Shown here in pieces: positions 32,352 through 43,744 of a stretch of 64,000 bases of DNA (positions are counted from its first letter, which is position 1; every line of letters starts with the position of its first letter). The stretch comes from Dugong dugon (taxonomy: Eukaryota; Chordata; Mammalia; Sirenia; Dugongidae): positions 41,211,501-41,275,500 of the forward strand of contig CM057482.1 in the NCBI GenBank assembly GCA_030035585.1, given 5' to 3'. A program made the translations under genes and the position numbers. The notes under the pieces were generated by a model. That model ran no database searches. It was given only the letters and a program-made list of their open reading frames with translations, and was not told where the DNA came from.

Positions 32352-32906
32352 TAATATAAGTAAGAAGAAGACCTAATTGGATTGTTAAGGAATCATTTAC
32401 CAAATAACTAGTTATTGATGGTCACTAACATAAAACAAATCATGACTAGTTTGTCAAATTTAGTTACTTGAGTGGGAAAGAAAGTCCCTTGCTTCCATAC
32501 AAGCTGATTTATTTAGGAGGCTCTCAGTGCCATTGCTTACTGGCACTTACAACTGTCAGATTTCATTTAAGAGGGACACTTACAGGCACCACCTGTAAAC
32601 AAACACTCATCACTGATTTCACCCTTACAATAAATAAGATACCATACCTTGCATTATGCATTCTGCTAAGTCTCTTTCGTACTTCATGGAATGAAGTGAA
32701 GATTTGGCAATTTTATCATACATTTATTTGGTTGAAGGAAAGAGACACATAACATGGATACTTCAGGTTAATTAGCATAAGTTTGCTGGGATAATAAAAT
32801 TTCTGAGGCTATTTGCCAAGACTCCATAGCATTTGGTATAATGTAAACACAACCACCATGATGAGGAGCAGGGGCTGTCCATTTCGAATTTTATAAAAAA
32901 TATATT

Positions 32907-33110
32907 GGAGTCCCTGGATGGAGCAAACAGTTAAGCGTTTGACAGCTATCCTAAAGGTTGTTGGTTTGAGTCTACCCGGAGGCACCTTGGAAGACAGGCC
33001 TGGTGATCTACTGCTGAAAATCAGCGATGAGAAACCCTATGTAGCACAGTTCTACTCTGACATGCATGGGGCCACCATGAGTCATAATTGACTCAATGGC
33101 AACTAGTTTT
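32907..33110 (+). mobile_element. Afrotherian SINE, second subtype
   Basis: 'GGAGTCCCTGGATGGAGCAA' head, 'GGAAGACAGGCCTGGTGATC' middle, 'ACATGCATGGGGCCACC' and 'GGCAACTAG' end. Confidence 0.92.
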
Positions 33111-33739
33111 AAATAATAAATTGCCCTGGTATCAACCATTTTAATTTGTCACCTAGTTTTTATGAACACGACCCTAAGCTTACAAGCAGGAATAGCCTCC
33201 ATATCTACTTCTCTGCCAAACCTACATGAGGAGATTACTTGCCTTGGCCTGTGGGCTGAGGTACTCAGGCCAGCCTTGATTCTGGGCATGAATGCATAGT
33301 TGGCTTCCATATTCTTTGGCTTATATCAATTCAATACCTCAAAAGGCAAAAATCATATTCTTGAAGTCCTGTGCCCTGTATCTTTATCCCTTTGGAGCAT
33401 TTCCTGCTCATCCTTGGACCTGGACTCTCGACCCCCTTCTGTCCTAAATCACAGCCTCAAGACTAAATGTGGAAAACTGACTATGATTTTCACAGCAGAG
33501 CAGAGCAGGGTCAGTGATCTTCAATAGACCCTGTAGGAAACGCTCCTAATGTCTCAAGTATCCTGGAATTAATTCATTCATAGAATCCTCAAATCCTGCC
33601 TCAGTTGTCCTCCATGAATACGATACTTGTACTAGGAATCCACTTTAATCACTTCTCCCTCATCCGAGGAAATCAGCATCAGACAGATTCCACAGGTAAG
33701 TGAAGATGCCGTGCAGTTATAAACAAAAGTGTTTTCCCA
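33111..33739. other. No recognised feature
   Basis: Unique-looking sequence. A 75-codon frame at 33300-33527 has no motif. Confidence 0.35.
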
Positions 33740-33930
33740 ACCTGGACCAGGAATGGGAAGCAGAGTGTCACAGATGTAGCCTTAGAGTTGGAAGGACTAG
33801 GCTCCCAGTCCTTCTCCACCATTTTTCAACTTGTGGACTTAGGCAAATCACTGAAAGTCTTTGCACCTTATTAGTAAAATGGGGACAATAATATCTCCAC
33901 AATAAGGTCATTTTTAAGGATTAATGAGAT
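33740..33930 (+). repeat. MIR
   Basis: 'cttgtggacttaggcaaatc', 'cttattagtaaaatggggac' and 'aaggattaatgagat' follow the sense MIR. Confidence 0.82.
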
Positions 33931-33934
33931 AGTA

Positions 33935-34190
33935 TAGAGGTTAAAACATAGGCTGGATAGCGATATTTTTCCTCCTTCAGTTCTTGAGTCTGTCATTTTT
34001 TAGCTGTGATCTATGGGCAAGTTCCTTAAGTTCTCTACGCCTCAGTTTCATCAGCTATTAAATAAGGATGCTAATAGTAACCAAGTATTGAATGGTTTTG
34101 GATATTAATTTAGATAATATTGACAAAGTGTGTAGGAAAATGCCTCACACAAGTAAATAGTCAATAAATGAAAGCCATTGTGAGTGGCAT
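33935..34190 (+). repeat. Second MIR directly downstream
   Basis: 'tttagctgtgatctatgggc', 'cctcagtttcatcagctatt' and 'agtaaatagtcaataaatga' give a full MIR order again. Two sense MIRs lie head to tail. Confidence 0.85.
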
Positions 34191-35512
34191 TATTGAAATA
34201 TAGCATTGCTTCTGTTACTACTATAATAATTAAGATAATGAGGTGAATTTTAACAGCCTTCTTGGCCAGTTTGACCCAAGTCCATTAACTGATTGAAGGG
34301 GATCTAAGCCAAAAAGATTGAGAGATAAAATCTTCCTTGACTCTTGCTTTCTAGGGGAAGGCAGCAACATGGAAGTACATTCCTAAGTCTGACTTATGCC
34401 TGTGAAACACAAAAACAAATATTAGGGAATGGGCATCATTCTTGGACTTTCTTAAAGGGCATTCAAGGGATCTTCCATTGAGTAACAGCTCTCCCTTCCT
34501 CCATGGACTATCTGGATCTGCTCCTCCTTGGTTGTCAGAGACAAAAGTCACCTACACAACTGTCTGCTCTGGTAAAAAAAGGACCCATTGGTCTCCAGGG
34601 TGGTGAATGCACTCAGTTAGGAAGCAGTGGGAGGGCAGATTCCAGGCATTGCATTTGTCTGTTCTCAGATGATTTATCCTTGACTTAGTCACACATATGC
34701 CCTCGATCCTAGCCACTTTCCATCTCTTCTGGAAACCTTAGCAAATCACATTCATCTGGGATTTCCTTGTCAGGACCCAGGCTCTGTCTGAGGAGCTCTA
34801 AGTTGGGTGGGTGGTAGAGAGAAGACAGCTCAATTTGTGTATTCTAGAAGAATCACTGGTATTGTGAGAAACTCATTTCTTTGACAGAAGCAAAATCTGA
34901 TCAGCAAGTTTTCATGAGTAAAAGGGGAGGCATTACACACCCATCAATATTTAGTATTCAATGAGCTGTATAACAAAAAGACAAGTCTCTCTTCACCACT
35001 AGAAAGCTCATGAATCAAAGAACCATGAACTCCACTATAGTTGAGAGAGTAAATGTGAAACATATTGGCTTTCTCTCTTAAAAAAAAAAAGATGTATATG
35101 TATACATACATATTATATATTTTATATATCTATGTATCTATATCGATATAATTTTAAGCTAAGGTATCATGGTGAATACTAGGATAAAACAGTCCCTGGT
35201 GTCTCTAGTGATGTAATGACAGTAAAATACGTACACAAATATCTCTAATGCAAAGCAGGAAGTAGTAAATGTCAGAGAAATCCACAGATGTGGTGCAATT
35301 CAAGTTCTAAGGCGGTAGAGAGGGTTTCCTGTATAGGAGACCCAAGAGAGCTCTGTGGAGAAAGTGGCCTGTGAATAACTCTTAGCTTCTGTTAACGAAC
35401 CTCATCCCAACCACAAGCCTCTCCGCCACACCACAGACCAAGGTTTAACTCGTGCCGGGAATGCACTCTTCTGCCCTTGCCTGGCAAACACGTACTCCTC
35501 TGGTAAGACTCC
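34191..35512. other. Mostly unique sequence, AT microsatellite at 35090-35152
   Basis: No gene recognised. The microsatellite has 'gtatatgtatacatac' and 'tatctatgtatctatat' units. Confidence 0.4.
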
Positions 35513-35854
35513 TGTCTTAGTTATCTTGTGCTGCTATAACAAAAATATCACAAGAGGGTGGCTTTAACAAACAAATTTATTTTCTCACAGATTAGGAGGC
35601 TAGAAGTCTGAATTCAGGGTGCCAGCTCTAGGGGAAGGTTTTCTGTCTGTTGGCTCTGGAGGAAGGTCCTCGTTCCTTCTTCCCTGGGTAATCTTTATGT
35701 AGTGTGGCTTCTATCTTCCTGCATCTCTGCTTTCTCGCTTGTCCTAATCTGCTGTTTTTACGTCTCAAAACTGATTGGCTTAAAACACACCCTACACACA
35801 TAAGACCTCTTAAAATAACAAAGAAAAGTCATTCCCAAATGGAATTGTAACTAC

Positions 35855-36050
35855 CAAACCAAACCCATTGCCATTGAGTGGGTTCTAACTCATAGTGATC
35901 CTATAGGACAGAGTAGAAGTGCCCCATAGAGTTTCCAAGGCTGTGATCTCTATGGAAGCCAACTGCCACATCTTTGTCCCGCAGAATGACTAGTGGGTTT
36001 GAACTGCCGACCTTTAAATTAGCAGCCAAGTGCCTAAGCATTGCACCACT
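35855..36050 (-). mobile_element. Afrotherian SINE, left of a tandem pair
   Basis: Antisense long-variant copy ('ccattgagtgggttctaact', 'gctgtgatctctatggaagc'). The next SINE follows with no gap. Confidence 0.92.
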
Positions 36051-36258
36051 TAAACGAAACCGAGCCTGTTGCTGTGGAGTCAATTCTGATTCACAGCGAC
36101 ACTATTGACAGAGGAGAAGTGCCCTATAGGGTTTCCAAGGCTGTAATCTTTATGGGAGCCAACTGCCACATCTTTCTCCCAAGGAGTGGCTGGTGGGTTC
36201 GAACTACCGACCTTTAGATTAGCATCCAAGCGCTTAACCACTACACCACCAAGGCTCG
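36051..36258 (-). mobile_element. Afrotherian SINE, right of a tandem pair
   Basis: Antisense copy ('ctgtggagtcaattctgatt', 'gctgtaatctttatgggagc'). 'TAACTAC' at 35848-35854 and 36260-36266 brackets both copies, so the pair may have arrived as one unit or the second entered the first one's tail. Confidence 0.92.
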
Positions 36259-36418
36259 TTAACTACAGGTATAGAGGTTAGACTTTACAACACACGTTTC
36301 AATCCATAACAACCCCCCTCACAGGTTATTCCTCGGGTGCCCCCTCTCCAAACAGAATGAGCTTTCTCTCATTTGGGGACAACACAGCCTTGTACCAACT
36401 TCAATCCTGTAACCTTTA

Positions 36419-39400
36419 ATCAAGGGCAGATTACTCAATAAGCAATTTAAGTACGTGCTTAGGGCATCAAAAAAACAGGAGCACCAATTGTCCAAAGAAA
36501 AGACCCATAATACCAAGCAGACAGGACACAAAGAAAAGCAAGCACCATAGTGGAAGGGAACTGGCAGGGCACTACATGAAATCCATATCACTTTATAAAT
36601 TTTGTATACAGTAACAATTATATTTTCATTTTGAACCGTTAGGGTATAACCTCATATTCAGTTCTCTCTAGCTGACCACATAAGAACATGCCAGCAGTAC
36701 TGTAATCACATGACTTGGGACGTATCTGGTCCTGCACGAAACGAACCAAAACTTGTCTTCAGATTGAGCATACCCTTGCATTTGTATCATGCGCTTTGCG
36801 ATCGCTCTCGCCCCCATTGGATATCAGCAGTACTGTGAAGATGCAGCATCAAGGATGGAAAGTGAGTAGGCAAATTTTTAAGCATTATTTCAAGATGAAA
36901 AGCACTCGTGGAGATCTGTGAAGGGCCTGCCAACAAACATTGTGTGACAAACGAATGAAATTATTTCCGACTGCCTTTGCAAGTACTATTTCTTTTGACT
37001 ATCTCAGACCTGAAGAACACAATTATGTGTTCTATAACAATTTTTTTTCTTACTAACTTCAAATATAGATTTTTGTGTTAATGTCCAAATTCGAATATAA
37101 ATTTCATTTTATAACTTTTACTTGTTTTATAAATGTTATTTATTTTCAATTATTCAAATGTAGTTGCTATGGTAGAACCAAATTTTAAAAGTGACAGAAT
37201 TTTATACCCAGGTAAAATGAAATGACAACTAAGTGGAATTTAAAAATGAAAGCTCACATAAGATAAAAAAGGAAAAAGAAAATATTTGTGAATCCCTAAA
37301 GACAATTCCAAAATTAACTTCCTTCTTAAAACATAAAGAATCAGAAGAGACATCTTCCATTGAATACTCATGTTTAATGGGTGCAAATCCTTATACTAGT
37401 ACCACTGTGCTGAAATGACTAATAACAATGCAAATATAACAGAATTTGTCCCAAATTCTGCATCCATTCCTTGCTGTAGTAAAAAAATTAATAATGGTGT
37501 AGAAAGTGAAACTATTCTAGAATCTGAAATTGTCATATCTGCAGACCCCATAAGCAACAGAAATACAGATCCTGCTTTGTGGAATAATTTTTCTTCTAAT
37601 TATGTAAATTATTGGATCAAAAGAGGGCCAAGTGATTGTCAACATCACCGTGGACCGTTTGAAAATTCATGTCAAGATTTCTGGATGGTAAACAAACAAG
37701 TTTCTATAGCCAGAATGTACTTCTAGGGGGGAAGCTAATGGTGAAAATTATAAGAGGAAGTAGCTACTGTATTTTCCATCAGTTGGCTCTGAGTATTGTT
37801 TTGTTTGCAAACTATTCCATCCTAAATCATTTAATTCTTGATTTGCTATGGATGGATTTAGCAATTGGTGCAACTCGAATGTGATTGATAAACATGACAA
37901 CAGTTCAATTCACAGAGATTTTGTGTTGTCATATTTAAACTAAGACATAGTTTTGGCTTAACTCATGAACTGGAAACACAAATTAATGAAGAATGTCAGT
38001 ATTGGGAAGCCACTTTGCAACTCGTTGTTGCTGTCATTATAACAATTGCTGAATGTGGACTATATTTTCAAGGAAGAAATGAAGAGTTTGGGAACCCACA
38101 AAAAGGAAATTTTGGGGGTTTACTTGAACTTGTTCAGTTTAATCCATTTTTAGCAGGTCACATCTCAAAATACGGTAATATAGAAAAGGGCAACCCATCA
38201 TATATGTCTAAAACAACATGTGAAGAATTAATAAACTTAATAAGTGATAAAGTTCAATCAACTATTTTCAGTGAAATAAGTATAGCTCGATATTTCAGTT
38301 TGTCTGTAGATTCCACTCCTGATATTTCTCATACAGACCAGCTAAGTACTGTTTTAAGATATGTATCTCCAACAGATAGAAAACCTGTCGAGCAATTTAT
38401 TACATTTACTAGCTGAAGAAGTCATACTAGGGAAGAAATCGAAAATCAAGTACTTGACTATTTATGTGAAGTTTGAAAAACTGGTTTTTTTAAGTACAGA
38501 GGCTAGTCCTACAACAATGCTGCCAGTATGTCACGGTATTATAAAGGTATGCAATGGAAAATTTTAGAATGTAACGAATACGCCATTTTCATACCATATG
38601 CAATGCATTCACTTAATCTTGTAGGATGTAGCACAGTAGATGGCTGTCCAGAAGCAGTTGATTTTTTTTTCTACTGTTCAGTTACTGCACCAATTTTTTG
38701 CTGCCTCTACTCACCTATAAGCAGTTCTTAAAACAGATTTAGGCAATGATCAAGTATTAAAATATCTAATACACATTGGGAAATGCATGTTGTAGCAATG
38801 AGTGCAATCTTGGATGCATACACTCAAATACTAGACATCTTAGAAGATATTGCTGAAAACCAGACACAAAAAGGAAACGCCAAAAAAGAAGCTGAAAACA
38901 TCACCAACAAAATGCAAACACAGGAGTATGTATTTATGTTGGCTGTGTGGAATAATATATTGCAGGATTTTCATTGGAGAAGTCAAGCCCATCAAGCCCA
39001 CTCTTAAGTAAATTTAAGTAAATTTAAAGACATGCACAGTTCTCCACCAGTCATTAGAAGGGTATTTATATGACTTAAGAGAAGATTTTGAAAATTTTGG
39101 AAACACAACCAAACAAATACTGCCAAATACTGATTACCAAGCAGTTCAGTGTTGCAGAAGTGTTAGAAAGAAACAAGTAAATTACGGAAGTGATTCAGAA
39201 GTATCACTGAGTGTCAGAGATCAATTTTGCATAATAACATACTACACCATCATTGACACACTTGGATCTTGTATGAAAAGAAGGGCAAAAGTGACTGAGG
39301 TTCTTTCAAATAAATTTTCCTTCTTAAACAACTTGGGTATACCTGAAGAAGAATGCATGAAGGCATCCAAGAAATTAGTGCAGGCTTATACCGATGACTT

Positions 39401-39850
39401 AAACACAAACCTTTATGAAGAAGGGCAACAATTGCATTTTTACATGTGAACTAACTTTATAGATTCAGGAAAGACAAATTTTACTCACTTAGGCATATAT
39501 GATTCTATAATAGATGATAAAATACAACATGCATTTCCTAATATTGAAATTGATTTATGCATATTCCTAACTTTAATGATCACAAATTGCACAACAGAAA
39601 ACTCACTTTTGTCCCTAAAGTGAGTGAAAAACTCTCAGCATACAACAATGATTCAAGAAAGACTCAATTCATTACCCTTATTATGTATTGAAGTAGACAT
39701 TGTTCAGCAGCTTAATTATGATGAAATCATTGAAGAATTTGTAAGAGCAAAGAATAGAAGGAAGGGTTTTTAATTGCAACATGTTAGAAATGAAAGATCT
39801 ATCTAAGAGTAAAATATAGTAATTTGTTGCAATATTTGTTTTATGATCAT
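36419..39850 (+). mobile_element. Decayed autonomous hAT DNA transposon (ZMYM1-like transposase)
   Basis: A transposase reading frame at 37218-39773 is preceded by about 800 bp of non-coding sequence. That sequence begins with 'CAAGGGCAGATTACTCAATA' and 'GTACGTGCTTAGGGCATC', which look like a hAT terminal region (CA-G-GGG start). I could not find its inverted partner after the stop codon, so the right boundary is approximate and the 3' end may be lost or diverged. The absence of introns and of MYM zinc fingers argues for a transposon over a copy of the host ZMYM1 gene. Confidence 0.7.
37218..39773 (+). pseudogene. hAT transposase with TTF-type zinc finger, DUF4371-like core and dimerisation domain
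   Basis: Read across frames, the domain order is complete. A Lys-rich N-terminus starts near 37233. A TTF-type finger region follows, with 'DPALWNNF' near 37569 and 'YCFVCKLFHP' near 37795. A DUF4371-like block (38015-38416, open for 133 codons) contains 'YFSLSVDSTPDISH', whose first Asp (38309-38311) fits the first catalytic acid. Next come 'SYNNAA' at about 38507-38524, 'AMHSLNLVGC' near 38599 and 'NTHWEMHVVAMSAILDAY' near 38770. The C-terminal hAT dimerisation segment has 'FPNIEIDLCIFLTL' and 'MIQERLNSLPLLCIE', ending at the stop 39771-39773. Several stops and frameshifts break it. The expected second catalytic Asp in 'SYDNA' reads Asn (38513-38515). Confidence 0.82.
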
Positions 39851-40554
39851 TAAATTTTCTTTTATGACGTCTTTTCATTTATAATTATAGCATTTATTAC
39901 AAAACAAGCATCAAAATTGAAGCATGACTCATTAAAAGCAAAATTGGTGAAGTCCATTTTTTATTGTGGGAGATCAACTGAATTTTACATTGATTGTTGA
40001 AACAACTAAGGTCCCTGACTCATTTTCTTTGTTGAAGAATATGTGGAATATTCTTTTTATAGAAAATGTGGTCTATAGTAAAAAGCTTAGTACCCTGCAT
40101 CCACAAAAAATTTTATAATCCAGTTCATCTCATTCCGCTAAAATGGCATACACCACTTTTGCATTCAATCGCTAATATAGTCGCATTTAAAAGACACACA
40201 CACAGATATGCATGCATATATCACTCACATATCCTGTTTGAATGCGTGAATAAGCAGAGGCAAGGGCACCACAGAATATCAGCATTTAGGGTCCTCACAT
40301 GCCTTAGTTGGGCCCAGCATTTCATTTCTGTACTTGTTAGCATCCCTGCCTTGTTCACTTTAAAGAGATCTGCATAAAGGCCCAACAATGCCATAGCCAT
40401 CTCTGAATGCTCAGGGCCCAGGAATCCATGCTTTGTTGAATAAATGAACTTTGCTTTTTAAACAAGGAAACCTCTTATGAGGGTTCCTATCTCAGTGAAC
40501 AGGAAAAGGACTGGACCTAAAGAGAGAAAAGAACTAGTGGTGTGTGCCTGAAGA
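39851..40554. other. AT-rich sequence; possible transposon 3' flank
   Basis: No gene. Part of this could be the missing 3' end of the hAT element, but no inverted terminal repeat is visible. Confidence 0.35.
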
Positions 40555-40745
40555 TGCGTTATCTAAATTAATCTTCATAACCCAAATGTTTCCAGATGGC
40601 ATTAACATCTCCTTTTATGGCTACGGAAACTGAGGTTCATAGAAATTAAAAGTCTTATCCAAAGTCACAGGGCTGACAAACTGAGTAGCTGGGGTTCAAA
40701 TCCAAGTGATTTCCCTCATTGTGTGATGCCCCAAAGTGAGGAAGT
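40555..40745 (-). repeat. MIR
   Basis: 'ctccttttatggctacggaa', 'actgaggttcatagaaatta', 'caaagtcacagggctgacaa' and 'tggggttcaaatccaa' give the antisense MIR order. Confidence 0.85.
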
Positions 40746-40934
40746 GAATCTGCAGAGTGACGTAGATGCACCACTTGATAATGTTATTGGCCATTATATG
40801 AGCCAAATAGCCACATGGACTAAATCTAATGTGAGTCCTTCCCACCTTCCCCCAGTCAACCAAGGAGTTTGATTTTAAAATGTTTGCCTACCTGGAGAAC
40901 ATGCAGGGAACAAGGATCTATCCTATGGGAAAGG

Positions 40935-41063
40935 GATTCTTCTTTCTTTTTTTTTTCCTCCGTCTCTCCTATAGTCTCAAATCTGTCTCCTCTTCTCTGC
41001 TCCCTTTTCCCCTCCCCTCCCCTCCCCTCTTTCCATTTCTCTTCTCTCCCCTCCCCTCTTCTT
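40935..41063. repeat. Pyrimidine-rich low-complexity tract
   Basis: C/T-rich, with repeated 'CCCCTCCCCTCCCCTC' units. Mirror-image open frames on both strands here are artefacts. Confidence 0.9.
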
Positions 41064-41216
41064 AAAAAACCAAACCAAACTTGTTGCCATTTGGTCAATT
41101 CCAACTCAAAGTGACCCTACAAGACAGAGTAGAACTGCTGCATAAGGTTTCCAAGGAAAGCCTGGTGGATTCGAACTGCCGACCTTTTGGTTAGCAGCCG
41201 AGCTCTTAACCACTGT
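41064..41216 (-). mobile_element. Afrotherian SINE
   Basis: Antisense copy ('ggtcaattccaactcaaagt', 'ttggttagcagccgagctct') inserted at the edge of the CT tract. Confidence 0.93.
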
Positions 41217-41449
41217 GTCCTCTTTCTCTAAGGAGGGGGTTTAACTTCTCTGATGATCATGAGGGGACAACAATGATGATGGTGATAATGATGATTTGGT
41301 AAAACTTCTCCCAAGATATTGGTTTGTTCCCTCAAGAGTCTTCCCTGGGTTTCAGTTCCTCATATAGTCCAACCTTTAGATTTAGATTTCAATTCTATAT
41401 ATCATAGGAAATAATGTCAAGCCTAATTTTGTATTTAAAAATGATTTTT

Positions 41450-41677
41450 TAAGGAAAAGCCAGAGATGAACAAAATAATTTACGTGCAAAATTGGACATC
41501 ATTTATAATTAAAATAACTGTAAATAACTTTGGTGTTCAATGACAGAATGTAATAAATTATAGTATATATGATGTAATATACTATATTCATTAAAAATTG
41601 TTTTCAAACAATGTATAAGACAAAATTTGGTTATGATGTATTTTTAATTTAGAAAGATTGTAAAAATCACGAAAATC
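41450..41677 (+). repeat. L1M 3'-end fragment
   Basis: 'tttggtgttcaatgacagaa' and 'taataaattatagtatatat' with 'ctatattcattaaaaattg' match the sense 3' end of old L1M elements. Confidence 0.55.
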
Positions 41678-41695
41678 AAAATTCTAATTTTATAA

Positions 41696-42971
41696 CAACA
41701 ATGAATCTGTGAAGCACCTCATAACATGGATGAAACTGGAGGACATTATGCTGAGTGAAATAAGTCAATCACAAAACGACAAATATTGTATGAGACCTCT
41801 ATTGTAAAAACCCATGAAAAAGTTCGCACACAAAATGTAACAATCTTTGTTGGTTACTAGGGATGGGAGGGGTTGGGGGGAAATACTAAATAGGCAATAC
41901 ATAAGTGGTATCTTGGGTGAAGGGTGAGACAGTGCACAATACAGGGGAAACTAGCACAACCTGTACGAGGAAAGGTCACGGAAGCCCCATAGACACATCC
42001 AAACTCCCTAAGGGACTGAATTGCTGGGCGGAGGGCTGTGGGGACCATGGTCTCGGGGAACATCTAGCTCAATTGGCATGACACAGCTTATAAAGAATGC
42101 TCTACATTCCACCTTGGTGAGTAGTGTCTGGGGTCTTAAAAGCCTGTGAGCGGCTATCTAAGATACTCCACTGGTCTCATCCCTTTGGGAGCAAGGAAGA
42201 ATGAAGAGAACAGGATACAAGGAAAAGTTTGGTCTGAAGGACTAATTGTCCACAGCTACCAAGGCCTCCACCGGACTGAGTCCAGTAGAGCTACATGGCT
42301 CCCGCCTACCACCACTGACTACTCTGACCAGGATCACAACAGAGGGTTCTGGACAGAGCTGGAGAAGGATGTAGAGCATAATTCTAACTCACAAAAAAAA
42401 GACCAGATTTACTGGCCTAAAAGAGACTGGAGAAAACCCGAGAGTATGGCCCTCAGACACCCTTTTAGTTCAGTGGTTAAGCTACCTCCGATGTTCACTG
42501 TTCAGCCTGGGAGTGGACAGCCCCGTAAAACCAAATGAGACTAACGAGGTATAGGAGTCCAGTGACAAGGGCCAGAAGGCAGAAGGGGACAAGGAAGCTG
42601 GTGATAGGGAACCCAAGGTTGAGTAAAGATATTGTTGATGTGTTGTGAGATTGTTAACCATTGTCATAGGGCAACATTTGTAGTAACTGTTAAATGAGAA
42701 ACTATTTTGTTCTGTAAGCCTTCATCTTAAGTGAGAATAACAGCACAATTGGAAGAGCGTAGTCAATGTCACTGAACTGTGCATGTAGAAATTTTTGAAA
42801 TGGTGTATCTTTGGCTGTGTCTTTTCACAAAAAAAAAAGGTTGAGAAGTTAGAGGGTTAATATGTTGTGCGGTTGTTAACCAATGTCATAAAACAACATG
42901 TGTACTACTGTTTTATGAGAAACTATTTGTTCTGTAAGCCTTCACCTGAAGTACAATAAAATATTTTTTAA
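41696..42971 (+). mobile_element. L1 3' end (3' UTR type B) with duplicated terminus
   Basis: Sense 3' region of a younger L1, starting near 'catggatgaaactggaggac'. It ends with an AATAAA signal and A-run. An 18-bp perfect duplication 'AAAATTCTAATTTTATAA' at 41678-41695 and 42972-42989 flanks it. The last 125 bp or so occur twice (42602-42735 and 42837-42962), each with 'GTTCTGTAAGCCTTCA'. It does not encode ORF2 core domains. Confidence 0.93.
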
Positions 42972-42989
42972 AAAATTCTAATTTTATAA

Positions 42990-43032
42990 AAACTATATTA
43001 TATCTGTATCTATATCTACATCTATATACACA
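42990..43032. repeat. (TATC)n-like microsatellite
   Basis: 'tatctgtatctatatctaca' units between the L1 end and a SINE. Confidence 0.8.
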
Positions 43033-43319
43033 TGTTGTTGTTAGCTGCCATAAAGTTGGCCCTTGACTGATGGCAACCCCATGCATCACAGAACAAAACA
43101 CTACCTGACTATGATTTTTGGAAGTATAGAAGTAGCTTGCCAGGCCTTTCTTCCTAGTTCATCTTATTTTGGAAGTTTTGTTGAAACCTGTTCAGCATCA
43201 TACACAAGCCTACACTGACAGACAGGTGGTGGCTCTGCATGAGGTTCAGTGAATGGGAATTGAACCCCTGTCTCCCCCATGGAAGGTGAGAATTCTACCA
43301 CTGAACCACCAATGTCTCC
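43033..43319 (-). mobile_element. tRNA-Gly-derived SINE
   Basis: On the minus strand the head reads 'CATTGGTGGTTCAGTGGTAG' and 'AATTCTCACC', then 'GGGGTTCAATTCCC'. This is nearly the tRNA-Gly(GCC) sequence with A and B boxes. The body differs from the common SINE, with 'CAGGTTTCAACAAAACTTCC' and 'GAAAGGCCTGGCAAGC'. The tail ends 'GGCAGCTAACAACAAC', like the RTE 3' end. Confidence 0.9.
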
Positions 43320-43744
43320 ATACATAACACATGTACAAATGCATATGCATGTATGTATGTATGATTTAAAGAAAAAGAGATGAAAAGATTGGACCACTAT
43401 ACACTAGAAAGTTAGCAATAGGTGCCTTTGGCTGATTTAATAGCTGGTGGTTCTTTCCATAGTTTCCTATCATTAACATGGAATACTTTTGCAATCAGCA
43501 AGTAAATTCAGGTTTGACGAATTTTTCAAAATTCAGGTGCTTGTCATTCAGGTAAAAGTGCTTCTTGCAAATCATCCTAGAAAACTTTTTTTTTTTTTTT
43601 TTTTTGCATTTGCTTCTCTGTCCCAATCACCATTTCCAGAAGGGAAGCTCTGTTATCCTGAAGCTAATGTTTATTCCCAACACCTCACTTTTTCTCCTGT
43701 CACTTTGCCTTCTGAAAAACATCCTCCATTCAGTTCAGAGCATC

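Larger units (their letters stand above)
35513..36311 (-). mobile_element. Solo LTR carrying two SINEs
   Basis: Same family as 24833-25351: 'TGTCTTAGTTATCTTGTGCT' at one end and 'TTTCAATCCATAACA' at the other. Flanks 'ACTCC' (35508-35512) and 'ACCCC' (36312-36316) fit a 5-bp duplication with one change. Two SINEs at 35855-36258 are inserted in it. Confidence 0.82.

Noticed and set aside
37218-39773. Functional ZMYM1-type host gene
   Set aside because: Multiple stops and frameshifts, no MYM fingers and no exon structure; a transposon relic fits better.
40856-41114. Mirror-image frames on both strands
   Set aside because: They span a CT-rich tract and a SINE.
43250-43319. Genuine tRNA-Gly gene
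   Set aside because: The tRNA-like part is only the head of a SINE, with mismatches in the acceptor side and a 200-bp SINE body attached.
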